A stretch of 64,000 bases of DNA from Paenibacillus peoriae (GTDB lineage: Bacteria; Bacillota; Bacilli; Paenibacillales; Paenibacillaceae), in NCBI RefSeq assembly GCF_022531965.1, contig NZ_CP092831.1, positions 1,206,001 to 1,270,000 on the forward strand, read 5' to 3'. Every line of letters starts with the position of its first letter. The stretch's first letter is position 1. A program made the translations under genes and the position numbers. Of the stretch, positions 27,946 through 36,017 are shown piece by piece. A model generated the notes under the pieces. The model was given only the letters and a program-made list of their open reading frames with translations. It searched no databases and was not told the origin of the DNA.

Positions 27946-28752
27946 ATGATTAAAAGGATTCTAGAATTAATAGCGAATGCTCTTTTAGACGAAGATAATT
28001 ATCTCTTAGAAGATGCTTTAAGGTTACTAAAGACTAATGCTAATTTAGAAGAATTAGTAGATGATTACTATACTCAGCTTGTGCGCATAATTCCTATGGT
28101 TAAGGAAGATAGTGCGAAAGTACTTTTAATCGAAACCATAGTTAATTCTCCAGATTTCAATGGTGATGATGAACTCTTAGATGAGTATATAAAACTGATC
28201 GCACAAGGTGCGACTTATGTCAAGGATGCAGTCAGCTGTTTAAATTCATTTAATAATCATGGATGTAATGAGATATTTGTAAAACTAGCCGAAAATGTAG
28301 ATAAAGAACTTGCCTTTGAAATATTAGTATTAATGGACGAATCTAAGTGGGGACCAGTCCCTAAGTCTCTTCAGCCCTTTTCACAACAACTTGAGTCATT
28401 TGCGAAAGAGGTTCGGTTACAACAAAAAATAGGGTACCGTTCATGGATTATTGGAGCATTTTTGTTAATTGTTCATCCGTTGTGTTCAAAATATGCATCT
28501 ATAAGTGCGTTAACCTTCGGATATCCTTATACTGAAGCGGCCGTAAACGATTGGGCGTGGGTAACTCCAAAAAGTACGGAATCTATAATTGAATCTAAAA
28601 TAGTAACCCCGAAGGAAGCTGAAATATTGAGGGAATTAGGCGGATTATTATGGAATAAGACGAATCTGACTCCAGAACTAGCTACAAAGCTTTACTCGGA
28701 ATTTTTTGAGGATAGGAATCCGTTTGATGTTATTTTTACTTTGCCAGAGTAG
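27946..28752 (+). CDS. Probable immunity protein for the VgrG-fused toxin
   Basis: AT-rich gene for a 268-residue acidic, mostly helical protein (MIKRILELIANALLDEDNYL). It has one moderately hydrophobic stretch near 160-185 (SWIIGAFLLIVHPLCSKYAS) and no signal peptide. I do not recognise a family. The immunity role is inferred from its place 125 bases after the toxin, same strand, matching low G+C and presence before the operon terminator. The ribosome binding site (GGAAGATG) is weak. It could also be an unrelated cargo gene. Confidence 0.5.
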   Translation: MIKRILELIANALLDEDNYLLEDALRLLKTNANLEELVDDYYTQLVRIIPMVKEDSAKVLLIETIVNSPDFNGDDELLDEYIKLIAQGATYVKDAVSCLNSFNNHGCNEIFVKLAENVDKELAFEILVLMDESKWGPVPKSLQPFSQQLESFAKEVRLQQKIGYRSWIIGAFLLIVHPLCSKYASISALTFGYPYTEAAVNDWAWVTPKSTESIIESKIVTPKEAEILRELGGLLWNKTNLTPELATKLYSEFFEDRNPFDVIFTLPE

Positions 28753-28885
28753 TATAATTCTTTGACAATAAAAAAATGTTAAGGAATGAAAGGGGATAAT
28801 TCTTTAAATAGTTTGGTAATTTCTTTACAATTCCAGTAACAAGATCGTACAATACAACCAACAAACAAACACTTGATAAATTTTC

Positions 28886-28931
28886 AAAAGCTCTTCCCAA
28901 CTTGAACCCTGAGTAGGAATGAGCTTTTTTT
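28886..28931 (+). terminator. Terminator of the toxin-immunity operon
   Basis: AAAAGCTCTTCC (28886-28897) pairs with GGAATGAGCTTTT (28916-28928) with one bulged base, then a T-run. It closes the unit begun at 21720. Confidence 0.8.
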
Positions 28932-28964
28932 GCCTGCAGAAAATGAGCTGAGGAGCTGAACTAA

Positions 28965-29159
28965 ATGACAAAACGTGAACAAGTCATTCAACAGATGGGG
29001 CTGCTTACATAGGCACATAAAGCATACGAATAGCTTATGGATGAAATTCGTGGTTACTGCCAGCAAGCTAAGGAATTGTGCGAACAGTTGGCGTTAGTCA
29101 ACGCTACGTCGTCGCTATCCATTAATCAAAAACTGCCCATCATAATTTCGAGTGATTAA
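28965..29159 (+). pseudogene. Remnant of a small gene with two in-frame stops
   Basis: An ATG at 28965 behind GAGGAG opens a frame reading MTKREQVIQQMGLLT, then TAG, AHKAYE, TAG, and LMDEIRGYCQQAKELCEQL to a TAA at 29157. The 65-codon frame looks protein-like (helical, charged) apart from the two stops. I do not recognise the family. It may be debris of a lost toxin or immunity cassette. Confidence 0.45.
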
Positions 29160-29199
29160 AGGAGAAGCAGGAGGATAAATTACACATAAGCAACAAGAA

Positions 29200-29243
29200 G
29201 CCTCTGAACCATTACCGATTTAGGTCGGTATGAATTCAGAGGC
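29200..29243. terminator. Hairpin between the toxin locus and the minus-strand sugar transporter
   Basis: GCCTCTGAA (29200-29208) pairs with TTCAGAGGC (29235-29243), and TACCGA with TCGGTA inside it. It lies 55 bases beyond the transporter stop and probably ends that transcript. The T-run is poor on either strand. Confidence 0.5.
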
Positions 29244-29297
29244 CGTGTGATTTCATGCATTATAACAGTGCTGGGCTTTTTGAGAGCTAAAGTTGGG

Positions 29298-30698
29298 TCA
29301 TTTCCCAAGCCACATATTTTCCATCTGTTCAAGTGATCTCCCCTTGGTTTCGGGAACCTTGCGCCATATAAAGACTACGACGAATAACGAGATGGCTCCG
29401 AATAACCAGAAGGTATTGGACGGACCGGCTGAACTCAGCAGAGGAGGGAATGCCTGCGATACCAGATAATCACCGGCCCATAGTGCCATCGAAGCGATGG
29501 CTACAGCTTTGCCGCGAATGCGGTTCGGAAAGATCTCAGAGATCATGACCCATACGATTGGCCCAAGCGATATAGCGTAGGAGGCCACGTAGATCAATAT
29601 CATGATGAGTACGAGCGGTCCGGTGGTCAAACCCATTTTGAATGCGGCTCCAATAATGACCAAACAGCAGGTCATCAACGAGGTGCCGATTATCAGCAGG
29701 ATTTTTCGTCCCGCTTTGTCGATCAGCCATACAGACACGATGGTAAACAACACATTGATCAACCCGATCCAGATGGTCTGGGTCAAAGAAGCGTCTGTAC
29801 CGAGTCCCATTCCTTTAAAGATAACCGGCGCGTAGTACAAAATGGCATTGATGCCGGTAATATGCTGCATAATGGCGAGCATGACACCGATAAAGAGAGC
29901 GACCCGAATACCGGGAGCGAACAATTGTTTCAATGAGTTGTTCTCATTTTTGAATGATTCCTTGATATCAAGCACTTCCTGCTTAGCGGCTTCTTCACCG
30001 TGAATTTTCAGCAATATCGGCAACGCTTCATAAGGCCGATTCTGTTTAATAAGCCATCTCGGGCTTTCGGGTATGAAGAGCATCAAGAGCATAAAGATCA
30101 GTCCTGGAACAGCTCCCACTCCGAACATCCAGCGCCAGGCTGTTGAGACACCCCAGGCTTCATCCCCCAGGCTGACGATCCACGAATTCTGAAAATAAAC
30201 CAGGAAAATGCCCGTTACGATCGCCAGCTGATTTAAAGCAACCAAACGGCCGCGGTATTTGGCAGGAGCGATCTCCGCATTGTACACCGGACAAACGGTG
30301 GAAGTGATGCCTATGCCAATGCCGCCGATCATGCGAAAGATAACATACCCGGTGAACGAGTCTTGAAGCGCAGAGCAGATCGAGCCGACGACGAATAAAA
30401 ATCCGGCGGCCAGTAATACCTTTTTTCTACCGATCCTTTCACTCATGTAGCCAGAGAGAGCCGCTCCCGTGATACTCCCTACAATCAGACTCGACACCGC
30501 CCAACCAACCTGAAATTCGCTCAGCGAAAAACGCTGCTGTAGGAATTCAACTGCTCCCGAAACGACCGCGATATCAAAACCGAACAATATGCCTCCAAGC
30601 GCAGCTACGATGGATACCAGCGTCACAAAAAGCATATTGGGTTTTTCTGATTGAAGCGCTTTCTGTTGAGCGCTTTCATTATGAATGATTACTCCCAT
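29298..30698 (-). CDS. MFS sugar-proton symporter (XylE/AraE/IolT type)
   Basis: Sugar porter family transporter of 466 residues with 12 membrane helices. It shows the family motifs GRKKVLL after helix 2, RMIGGIGIG in helix 4, YRGRLVALNQLAIVTGI, PESPRWLIKQ before the central loop and ending KVPETKGRSLEQME. It imports a pentose, hexose or inositol; xylose or arabinose would fit the neighbouring sensor operon. The start follows GGAGGGGAG. Two copies of AAAGCGCT, the core of a cre site, fall in codons 10-18 (minus strand), hinting at catabolite repression. Confidence 0.88.
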   Translation of the reverse strand: MGVIIHNESAQQKALQSEKPNMLFVTLVSIVAALGGILFGFDIAVVSGAVEFLQQRFSLSEFQVGWAVSSLIVGSITGAALSGYMSERIGRKKVLLAAGFLFVVGSICSALQDSFTGYVIFRMIGGIGIGITSTVCPVYNAEIAPAKYRGRLVALNQLAIVTGIFLVYFQNSWIVSLGDEAWGVSTAWRWMFGVGAVPGLIFMLLMLFIPESPRWLIKQNRPYEALPILLKIHGEEAAKQEVLDIKESFKNENNSLKQLFAPGIRVALFIGVMLAIMQHITGINAILYYAPVIFKGMGLGTDASLTQTIWIGLINVLFTIVSVWLIDKAGRKILLIIGTSLMTCCLVIIGAAFKMGLTTGPLVLIMILIYVASYAISLGPIVWVMISEIFPNRIRGKAVAIASMALWAGDYLVSQAFPPLLSSAGPSNTFWLFGAISLFVVVFIWRKVPETKGRSLEQMENMWLGK

Positions 30699-30884
30699 AT
30701 AATCATCTCCCCTCCAGATTCCTAAAACCTCATTCCGTTCTTCGAGGAGAAGTATAACATGCGCTTATAAAAGAAAGGCCGGTTATCGTCTTCAATAAAC
30801 GGACCTTTTCACGCACGATTTTGGCTTCGGTTCTCGAATTGGAGACGGAGGAGCTAAATCTAGCATTACCTTGTCATTCGAGCT

Positions 30885-30916
30885 TAAAAAAATCCATGCC
30901 GATGGTCGGCATGGAT
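30885..30916 (-). terminator. Terminator of the sensor/regulator operon
   Basis: ATCCATGCCGA (30892-30902) pairs with TCGGCATGGAT (30906-30916) around a 3-base loop. On the minus strand the stem is followed by a T-run (A-run at 30886-30892 on the plus strand), directly after the response regulator stop. Confidence 0.88.
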
Positions 30917-30925
30917 GAATTTCTA

Positions 30926-32263
30926 CTATTTTTGGCTTTTGAACTCAGTGGGAGGAACCCCCGTTATCTTCTTAAAGACACGGCTAAAATAGTTTGGGTC
31001 CTTATAACCCACTTCAAAGCTGATTTCCTTCAGAGCAAGGTTACCCTCCTTGATCAGAGAAATAGCTTTATCAATCCGTAGCCGGGTTACGAAGTCGATG
31101 AACGTCTCTCCGTATTCCTGTTTGAAAATTTTACTGAAGTAGTGGGGATTCAAATGGACAAAATCAGCCACTTCTTCCAGCGAAAGCTCATCGTTGAATC
31201 GTTCCTCGATATACATTTTCGCTCTGCCCAGCATAGTCAGTGTTTGAACCTCCCGCTGTTCGCGTATCCGTTGCAGTGCTGACATGACGTACGTCTGCTG
31301 AAGCATTCCATTCTCCGCTTTGACGGCAAGCACAGAAGCGTTTCCAGCCTCTGACGACTTCAGTTCGTCAAAGTGGCAGTAACCTCCATCCCGCTTGCGT
31401 AGGGTGGAGGCAAAAACGGCTTCGAAATAGGACTTGCGAAGTCCTTCCTCGCCGCTATGCAGCGATCCGATTCCAATGGCCGTCTTAATGCCAAGTTGCT
31501 GGTGGGCAAGCTCGGAGAGCTGCTGAACGAGGTGTTTAACCAACTGGCGCCAGTCGTTTTCGCTGGTGGCAGGCGGCTTGCATAAAAAAGTGGCTACATG
31601 ATGGTCGATCAGGGAGCTTACAATGGCATTCGGGCCATGTGTTTTTACATAGCTTCGGAAATGATCGTAAATTTTCTTTTTATCCTGCTCGTCCGGATAT
31701 CCGTCAAAGGCGGCAATGATGGCGCTTCCCTGATCAAGAGGAAAGTCCAGCCATTCTGATAGCTGGGAAGCGCTCGAATCCACTGTCTGGTCGACCATAA
31801 GCATTAAAGCCAGCTCATTTTCTGCGAGCGGCATCAGCTGTGAGATTTTGTGCCTAAGCTCCAATTCTTCCGTACGTGCTCGCTTCTCGCACTCAATTTC
31901 TTCAATCAGTCGTTTCAGTGTGCCGATGATCAGTTCTCGCTTCGCCGGCTTCAGAATATATTCTTTTACGCCCAAAGAGAGCGCCTTCTGGGCATAGGCA
32001 AAATAATCGTAGGCAGTGACGAGCACGAATCGGGTATCGGGAAGCCGCTCCTTTAATTCACGAAGCGCTGCAAGCCCGTCGATTCCGGGCATATTGATAT
32101 CCAGAATCGCAATATGGGGACGGTGCTCTTCCGCACATTCAATCGCCATGCGACCGTTGCCAGCATGAATAAACCGGAATATCCCCGGCATCGCCCGTTC
32201 CACTGTCAATTCCAGTCCTTCTCTCTCTAAAGCCTCGTCATCCGCGATTAACAACCGATACAT
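30926..32263 (-). CDS. YesN-type response regulator with AraC DNA-binding domain
   Basis: Response regulator of 445 residues. The receiver has MYRLLIADDE with acidic residues at 8-9, the phosphorylation site Asp55 (HIAILDINMPG) and a Lys in KEYILKPAK. The middle is a YesN-type linker. The last 100 residues are an AraC double helix-turn-helix (SLEEVADFVHLNPHYFSKIFKQEYG and ALKEISFEVGYKDPNYFSRVFKKITG). ATG 32263 is preferred to GTG 32275, which lies only two bases from AAGGAG and inside the kinase. It is the partner of the upstream kinase and probably activates the sugar transporter gene. Confidence 0.92.
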   Translation of the reverse strand: MYRLLIADDEALEREGLELTVERAMPGIFRFIHAGNGRMAIECAEEHRPHIAILDINMPGIDGLAALRELKERLPDTRFVLVTAYDYFAYAQKALSLGVKEYILKPAKRELIIGTLKRLIEEIECEKRARTEELELRHKISQLMPLAENELALMLMVDQTVDSSASQLSEWLDFPLDQGSAIIAAFDGYPDEQDKKKIYDHFRSYVKTHGPNAIVSSLIDHHVATFLCKPPATSENDWRQLVKHLVQQLSELAHQQLGIKTAIGIGSLHSGEEGLRKSYFEAVFASTLRKRDGGYCHFDELKSSEAGNASVLAVKAENGMLQQTYVMSALQRIREQREVQTLTMLGRAKMYIEERFNDELSLEEVADFVHLNPHYFSKIFKQEYGETFIDFVTRLRIDKAISLIKEGNLALKEISFEVGYKDPNYFSRVFKKITGVPPTEFKSQK

Positions 32264-32267
32264 CAGT

Positions 32268-33683
32268 CTACTCACTCTCCTTCTTGACTGGAATTCGTAT
32301 GGTTATGGTAGTACCTCGTCCGGTACTGCTACTGATTTCAACCATTCCTTCTTTTCCGTAGAACAACTGCAGCCGCCTAAACACATTTTGCATTCCAAGT
32401 CCTGTTGAACTGTCACTTTCGACTTTGCCTTCAAGACGGAGCACGGACAGTCGGGTTTCCTCCGTCATACCCTTTCCGTTGTCTGAGATTTCAATTTGTA
32501 CATCCTCGTTCGCTCGCGACAACGTCAACGTGATAATGGCTCCGTCCTCCATATCTGCCACACCATGAAGAAAAGCGTTTTCAATAAATGGCTGGATCGT
32601 CAAGGCCGGAATTTGCTGCTGAAGAACGGAAGCGTCAAAGTGCAGATTAAAGAGAATTCTGTCCCGGAAGCGCGCCTGCTGAATGGTCACGTATTCGCGA
32701 ATATGATCCAGTTCCTCCTGAAGAGTTACGGGTTTGTCCAGCTTCTGCAGACTGTACCGTAGTAGATTGGACAGCGAGACGATCAGGTCGCTGGTTTTCT
32801 CCGCCCCTTCCAGGATCGCCAGCTTGGAGAGCACATTTAAGGTATTGAATAAAAAATGCGGATTAATTTGATTTTGCAGAGCCAGAAGCTCCAGTTCCTT
32901 CACAAGCCGCCGCATTTCCAGACTCTGTTTATCCTTCTCAATGAGGATGCTCAAATCGGCGGACATTTGCGAAATGGCGTCCGACAGTACGCCTAGCTCG
33001 TCATCCCGTCGCGGTGGGGGCTTGATATTCAGATCACCTGTAGCGATTCGCTTCGCCAGTCCGACAAGTCTGCCGACAGGGCCAGTAATGCTGCGCGAGA
33101 TCCAGATTGCAAGCAAAACCCCCATCAGCGCGTTCATGCCGAACAATGCCACTCCTAAAACGTTCATTCGCTCATTTTTGTTCCGAATGTTCTCGATGAT
33201 CGGCCGGTAATAGGCCAGTTCAGCATCGATCAGTCGCTGTCCCTCCTCATGAATATAGCTGACGGTTTTCTCCGCTTCAATATAATGTTCAAAAGCCGAT
33301 TGAGGATCTTGTGTATTTGCATCCAGAACTGCGGCTTGTTTCTGTTCAAGAAATGTGGTCAACAAATTCACGTAGTCCTCCTCGGCGAAAGAAGGGTCGG
33401 TCGAGTCGGAGACTTCTTGGATTTTGCCTTTCAACTGCATTAATTGGTATTCTGTCGGACCCTGCATAGCCTTATCGTCCCTTGGATTAAGCAGATAGGC
33501 ATATAGGAGCTTTAAGTTGCTCTCCGCCGATTCGGAGGTTTGCTCGATGAGGAGAATGCGGCCAAGCATTTCATCGTAGCTCTGTTGTACGACCTTTCCG
33601 CTTTGGAATACAAAATAAGCGATGATATTGGCGAACACAACTAGAAGAGGGATGAACAGAAGCAGCTTCGTTCTGATCGTCAT
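32268..33683 (-). CDS. YesM/LytS-type sensor histidine kinase
   Basis: Membrane kinase of 471 residues: helix 1 at 5-27, an extracytoplasmic domain to about 175, helix 2 (about 177-197), HAMP, a His_kinase domain with the phosphorylated His in NQINPHFLFNTLN (about 270), and a C-terminal ATPase with SDNGKGMTE and GLGMQNVFRRLQ. This is the YesM family that pairs with YesN regulators. It overlaps the binding-protein gene by 4 bases (ATGA) and the next gene lies just after it, so the three proteins form one operon. Confidence 0.92.
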   Translation of the reverse strand: MTIRTKLLLFIPLLVVFANIIAYFVFQSGKVVQQSYDEMLGRILLIEQTSESAESNLKLLYAYLLNPRDDKAMQGPTEYQLMQLKGKIQEVSDSTDPSFAEEDYVNLLTTFLEQKQAAVLDANTQDPQSAFEHYIEAEKTVSYIHEEGQRLIDAELAYYRPIIENIRNKNERMNVLGVALFGMNALMGVLLAIWISRSITGPVGRLVGLAKRIATGDLNIKPPPRRDDELGVLSDAISQMSADLSILIEKDKQSLEMRRLVKELELLALQNQINPHFLFNTLNVLSKLAILEGAEKTSDLIVSLSNLLRYSLQKLDKPVTLQEELDHIREYVTIQQARFRDRILFNLHFDASVLQQQIPALTIQPFIENAFLHGVADMEDGAIITLTLSRANEDVQIEISDNGKGMTEETRLSVLRLEGKVESDSSTGLGMQNVFRRLQLFYGKEGMVEISSSTGRGTTITIRIPVKKESE

Positions 33684-34678
33684 CGTCTGTCATCTCCGGA
33701 CATGTTGTCGGGAGTGTCCGCATGCACTTCATATACCCTGGTGTATGTTAATTGCTGGGGATCATTCCCCTTTAGATAATCATTCAGCAATTTTATGGCC
33801 TTAGCCCCCATTTCTTCTGGCTGTTGAACAAGGGTCAGTTCGATTTTGCGATCTTTGATCGCTTCCAACGTCTCGGCCATATCGTCAAAAGCGAAAATCT
33901 GCAAATTCCGCGCGCCGCGCCGCTCCGAGGCTTCCAGAATGCCAAGGCCGTCCAGCGCACTGAATCCGACCATGTAGCGGATCTGCGGATATCGGGCGAG
34001 CATGTTTTGAGCTTGCTGGGCTGCCTGAAGCCGTGAAATATTTGAGGAGCGAATCTCCACAATGTGGAGATTGGGATAGCGGCTGATCACGGAGCGAAAT
34101 CCGGCAAGCCTGAGTCGCTGATTCTCGACGTGCTCGCTACTGATCATAACTCCAATGTCGCCACGCTCTCCAGAGGCTTTCGCTAATAGCGCGCCCATCT
34201 GTTTTCCTGCTCCTTCGTTATCCGTTCCGACGTAAGCCAGCCTTCGGGAGTCCGGTTCGTCCGTATCGACCGCGATGACAGGTATGCCAAGTCCGGCTGC
34301 TTTGTCGATTAATCGTCGATACTCCGGATCATTTATCCCTTGAACCAGAATTGCATCCGCCTTGGCAGCGATCGCTTTATCCAGCAGTTTGATCTGCTCG
34401 GACGGATTAATGCGGTCTGGACCGATATAATCGAGCCGCATACCGTACTGTTCCGCTTCTTTTCGGGCTCCTTGTTCAATGGACCGCCAGTAATAATTGT
34501 CTAGCTCTTGCGATATCAATACCACTTTTGTATCGGAACCCCCGTCGTTTGGTGAAACCGTCTTCAATTGTTCTGCAAATTGGTGGATTTGAAAGGAAGA
34601 CAGAGTGAACTGAAAGAGCAGCCAGGCAAATAGCAGGAAGACTGGGATAAGGATAAATGTCCATTTACGGTTTGACAT
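33680..34678 (-). CDS. Membrane-anchored periplasmic-type sugar-binding protein (sensor component)
   Basis: A 332-residue protein of the RbsB/XylF ribose-xylose binding family (KVVLISQELDNYYWRSIEQGARKEAEQYG, AILVQGIND, IPVIAVDTDEP). It has one N-terminal membrane helix (7-27) instead of a lipobox, so it stays anchored. No ABC transporter genes accompany it. Encoded first in an operon with a YesM-like kinase and YesN-like regulator, it probably presents a sugar signal to the kinase, as XylFII does for LytS in Clostridium beijerinckii. ATG 34678 follows AAAGGAGC. The sugar is unknown. Confidence 0.85.
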   Translation of the reverse strand: MSNRKWTFILIPVFLLFAWLLFQFTLSSFQIHQFAEQLKTVSPNDGGSDTKVVLISQELDNYYWRSIEQGARKEAEQYGMRLDYIGPDRINPSEQIKLLDKAIAAKADAILVQGINDPEYRRLIDKAAGLGIPVIAVDTDEPDSRRLAYVGTDNEGAGKQMGALLAKASGERGDIGVMISSEHVENQRLRLAGFRSVISRYPNLHIVEIRSSNISRLQAAQQAQNMLARYPQIRYMVGFSALDGLGILEASERRGARNLQIFAFDDMAETLEAIKDRKIELTLVQQPEEMGAKAIKLLNDYLKGNDPQQLTYTRVYEVHADTPDNMSGDDRR

Positions 34679-34774
34679 GTCTTGCTCCTTTGTAAATATT
34701 TAGAGACTTAACTCATTATACAGTAACCAAAGAAGCGTAGGCAGCTATCGCCAGCATAAGCGCGATTATTGAGG

Positions 34775-34828
34775 AGATGGAAGTCGAGCAGGCACTAAAT
34801 GAATTCCGTGGAAAGATAGCATTGGAGA
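34775..34828 (+). repeat. 54-bp relic copy of the toxin gene tail
   Basis: Aligns without gaps to 27234-27287 inside the VgrG-toxin gene with 50 of 54 identical bases; the shared core includes GAGCAGGCACTAA and GAATTCCGTGG. It lies between two unrelated minus-strand genes and has no reading frame of its own beyond the match. It is best read as debris of another toxin cassette or of a rearrangement. Confidence 0.75.
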
Positions 34829-34907
34829 TAGGCCCCTACCAGTAGGATTAGGACATTTTTAAGTCCAGAAACTGCTTCAGGGGCTTAAGTATATAAAAAT
34901 AACCTCA

Positions 34908-35753
34908 CTAAATCAGACCATGCTTTTTAAAGCTGTGAAACAGTCCATCTTCATCCACAGCATCCGTAATGTCATCTGCAATGGCTTTGAGGTCCGGTTT
35001 GGCATTTCCCATGGCAATTCCTAGTGCACAATATTCAATCATTTCAGCATCGTTCATCCCGTCTCCGATAGCAATGGTGTCTTCTTGGGATCTTCCCAAA
35101 TGCTCAATAAGCTTTTCAATAGCTACGGCTTTATGAATACCGGGAACCATTAGCTCACCACTGTCTTGCCCGAAAGCAGATACAGTACATTGAATAACCT
35201 CAAATTTCCCTGCGAATTCCTTTTTGATTTGTTCAAAAGGAACATTTTTATTTTCCAAAAAACATGCTTTGTTCACGTCACTACGGTACAGGTTGTCCTC
35301 TCCTATAGTTAGGCCGGTGATAAAAGGATGCGGGCGTTGTTCTTTTTTTTCTCTGGCTACGGGATCATTGTCCACATCTCCATAGATAAGCCGTTCCACA
35401 TGGGGCAGAAAGTTTTTACTCGCAAACAGTCCCCCGTTCGATTCCAAATAAAAGTCCAAATCATGTTCATCAAAGTAATCGACCATATGTCTAACATCTT
35501 CATCCGATACTTTGTGGTGATATAACATCTCGCCTTCGATTTCTACAAAGCCCCCGCCAGCTCCGATGATCCCGTCAAAACCGACCTCCATGATAAAATC
35601 ATAAATCTCCGCTTTGGATCGGCCAGTGCATAAATAAATCAGATGTCCGTTCTTTCTCGCTTCGATACATGCTGTTTTTGCAGATTCGGGAATCATACCA
35701 TCATCATTCACTAGCGTTCCATCTATATCTAAAAAGATAATCTTTTTGTTCAT
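34908..35753 (-). CDS. HAD superfamily phosphatase, Cof type
   Basis: Cytosolic phosphatase of 281 residues, likely acting on sugar phosphates or related metabolites. Motif I is FLDIDGTLVNDDG with the nucleophile and acid Asp residues, motif II lies at YLCTGRS, and motif IV at AIGDGMNDAEMIEYC. The Cof-type cap lies between. ATG 35753 is used because AAGGAG lies 8 bases upstream, giving MNKKIIFLDIDGT; an earlier start would include the binding site. It is divergent from the GH4 gene. Substrate not predictable. Confidence 0.88.
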   Translation of the reverse strand: MNKKIIFLDIDGTLVNDDGMIPESAKTACIEARKNGHLIYLCTGRSKAEIYDFIMEVGFDGIIGAGGGFVEIEGEMLYHHKVSDEDVRHMVDYFDEHDLDFYLESNGGLFASKNFLPHVERLIYGDVDNDPVAREKKEQRPHPFITGLTIGEDNLYRSDVNKACFLENKNVPFEQIKKEFAGKFEVIQCTVSAFGQDSGELMVPGIHKAVAIEKLIEHLGRSQEDTIAIGDGMNDAEMIEYCALGIAMGNAKPDLKAIADDITDAVDEDGLFHSFKKHGLI

Positions 35754-35944
35754 CTTAGGCTGCTCCTTGCTCTCCAATGTTTTCTTTTATGTTACTACAT
35801 TTACCGCACTTAAAGTACATATTGAACTGAAAAAACACTAGATAGAAAGAGAGAAACGGGATGGATCAAAATGGAAATGGGAAACCCTCTGATCACGCGA
35901 AAGTTAGGATTTTTGACACCTAAATACGAAACTGGTCATGATTT

Positions 35945-35958
35945 TGATAACGCTTTCC
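35945..35958 (+). promoter_or_regulatory. cre-like site before the GH4 alpha-galactosidase gene
   Basis: TGATAACGCTTTCC matches the cre consensus TGWAARCGYTWNCW at 12 of 14 positions. It lies 60 bases before the chosen GTG start, which also argues that the longer upstream reading frame is not translated. Confidence 0.45.
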
Positions 35959-36017
35959 ACAGGCCTATTGCTACAATGACGGTATATACCCATTCTAATT
36001 ACCGGAGGTTGAATGCC

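Noticed and set aside
28965..29159. TAG readthrough (recoding) in the small broken gene
   Set aside because: Two TAG codons in one short frame are better explained by decay. No amber-suppressor or pyrrolysine signal was seen, and genes here freely use TAG as a stop.
32263..32275. GTG 32275 as start of the YesN-type regulator
   Set aside because: It lies two bases from AAGGAG and adds residues before the conserved MYRLLIADDE start; ATG 32263 is preferred.
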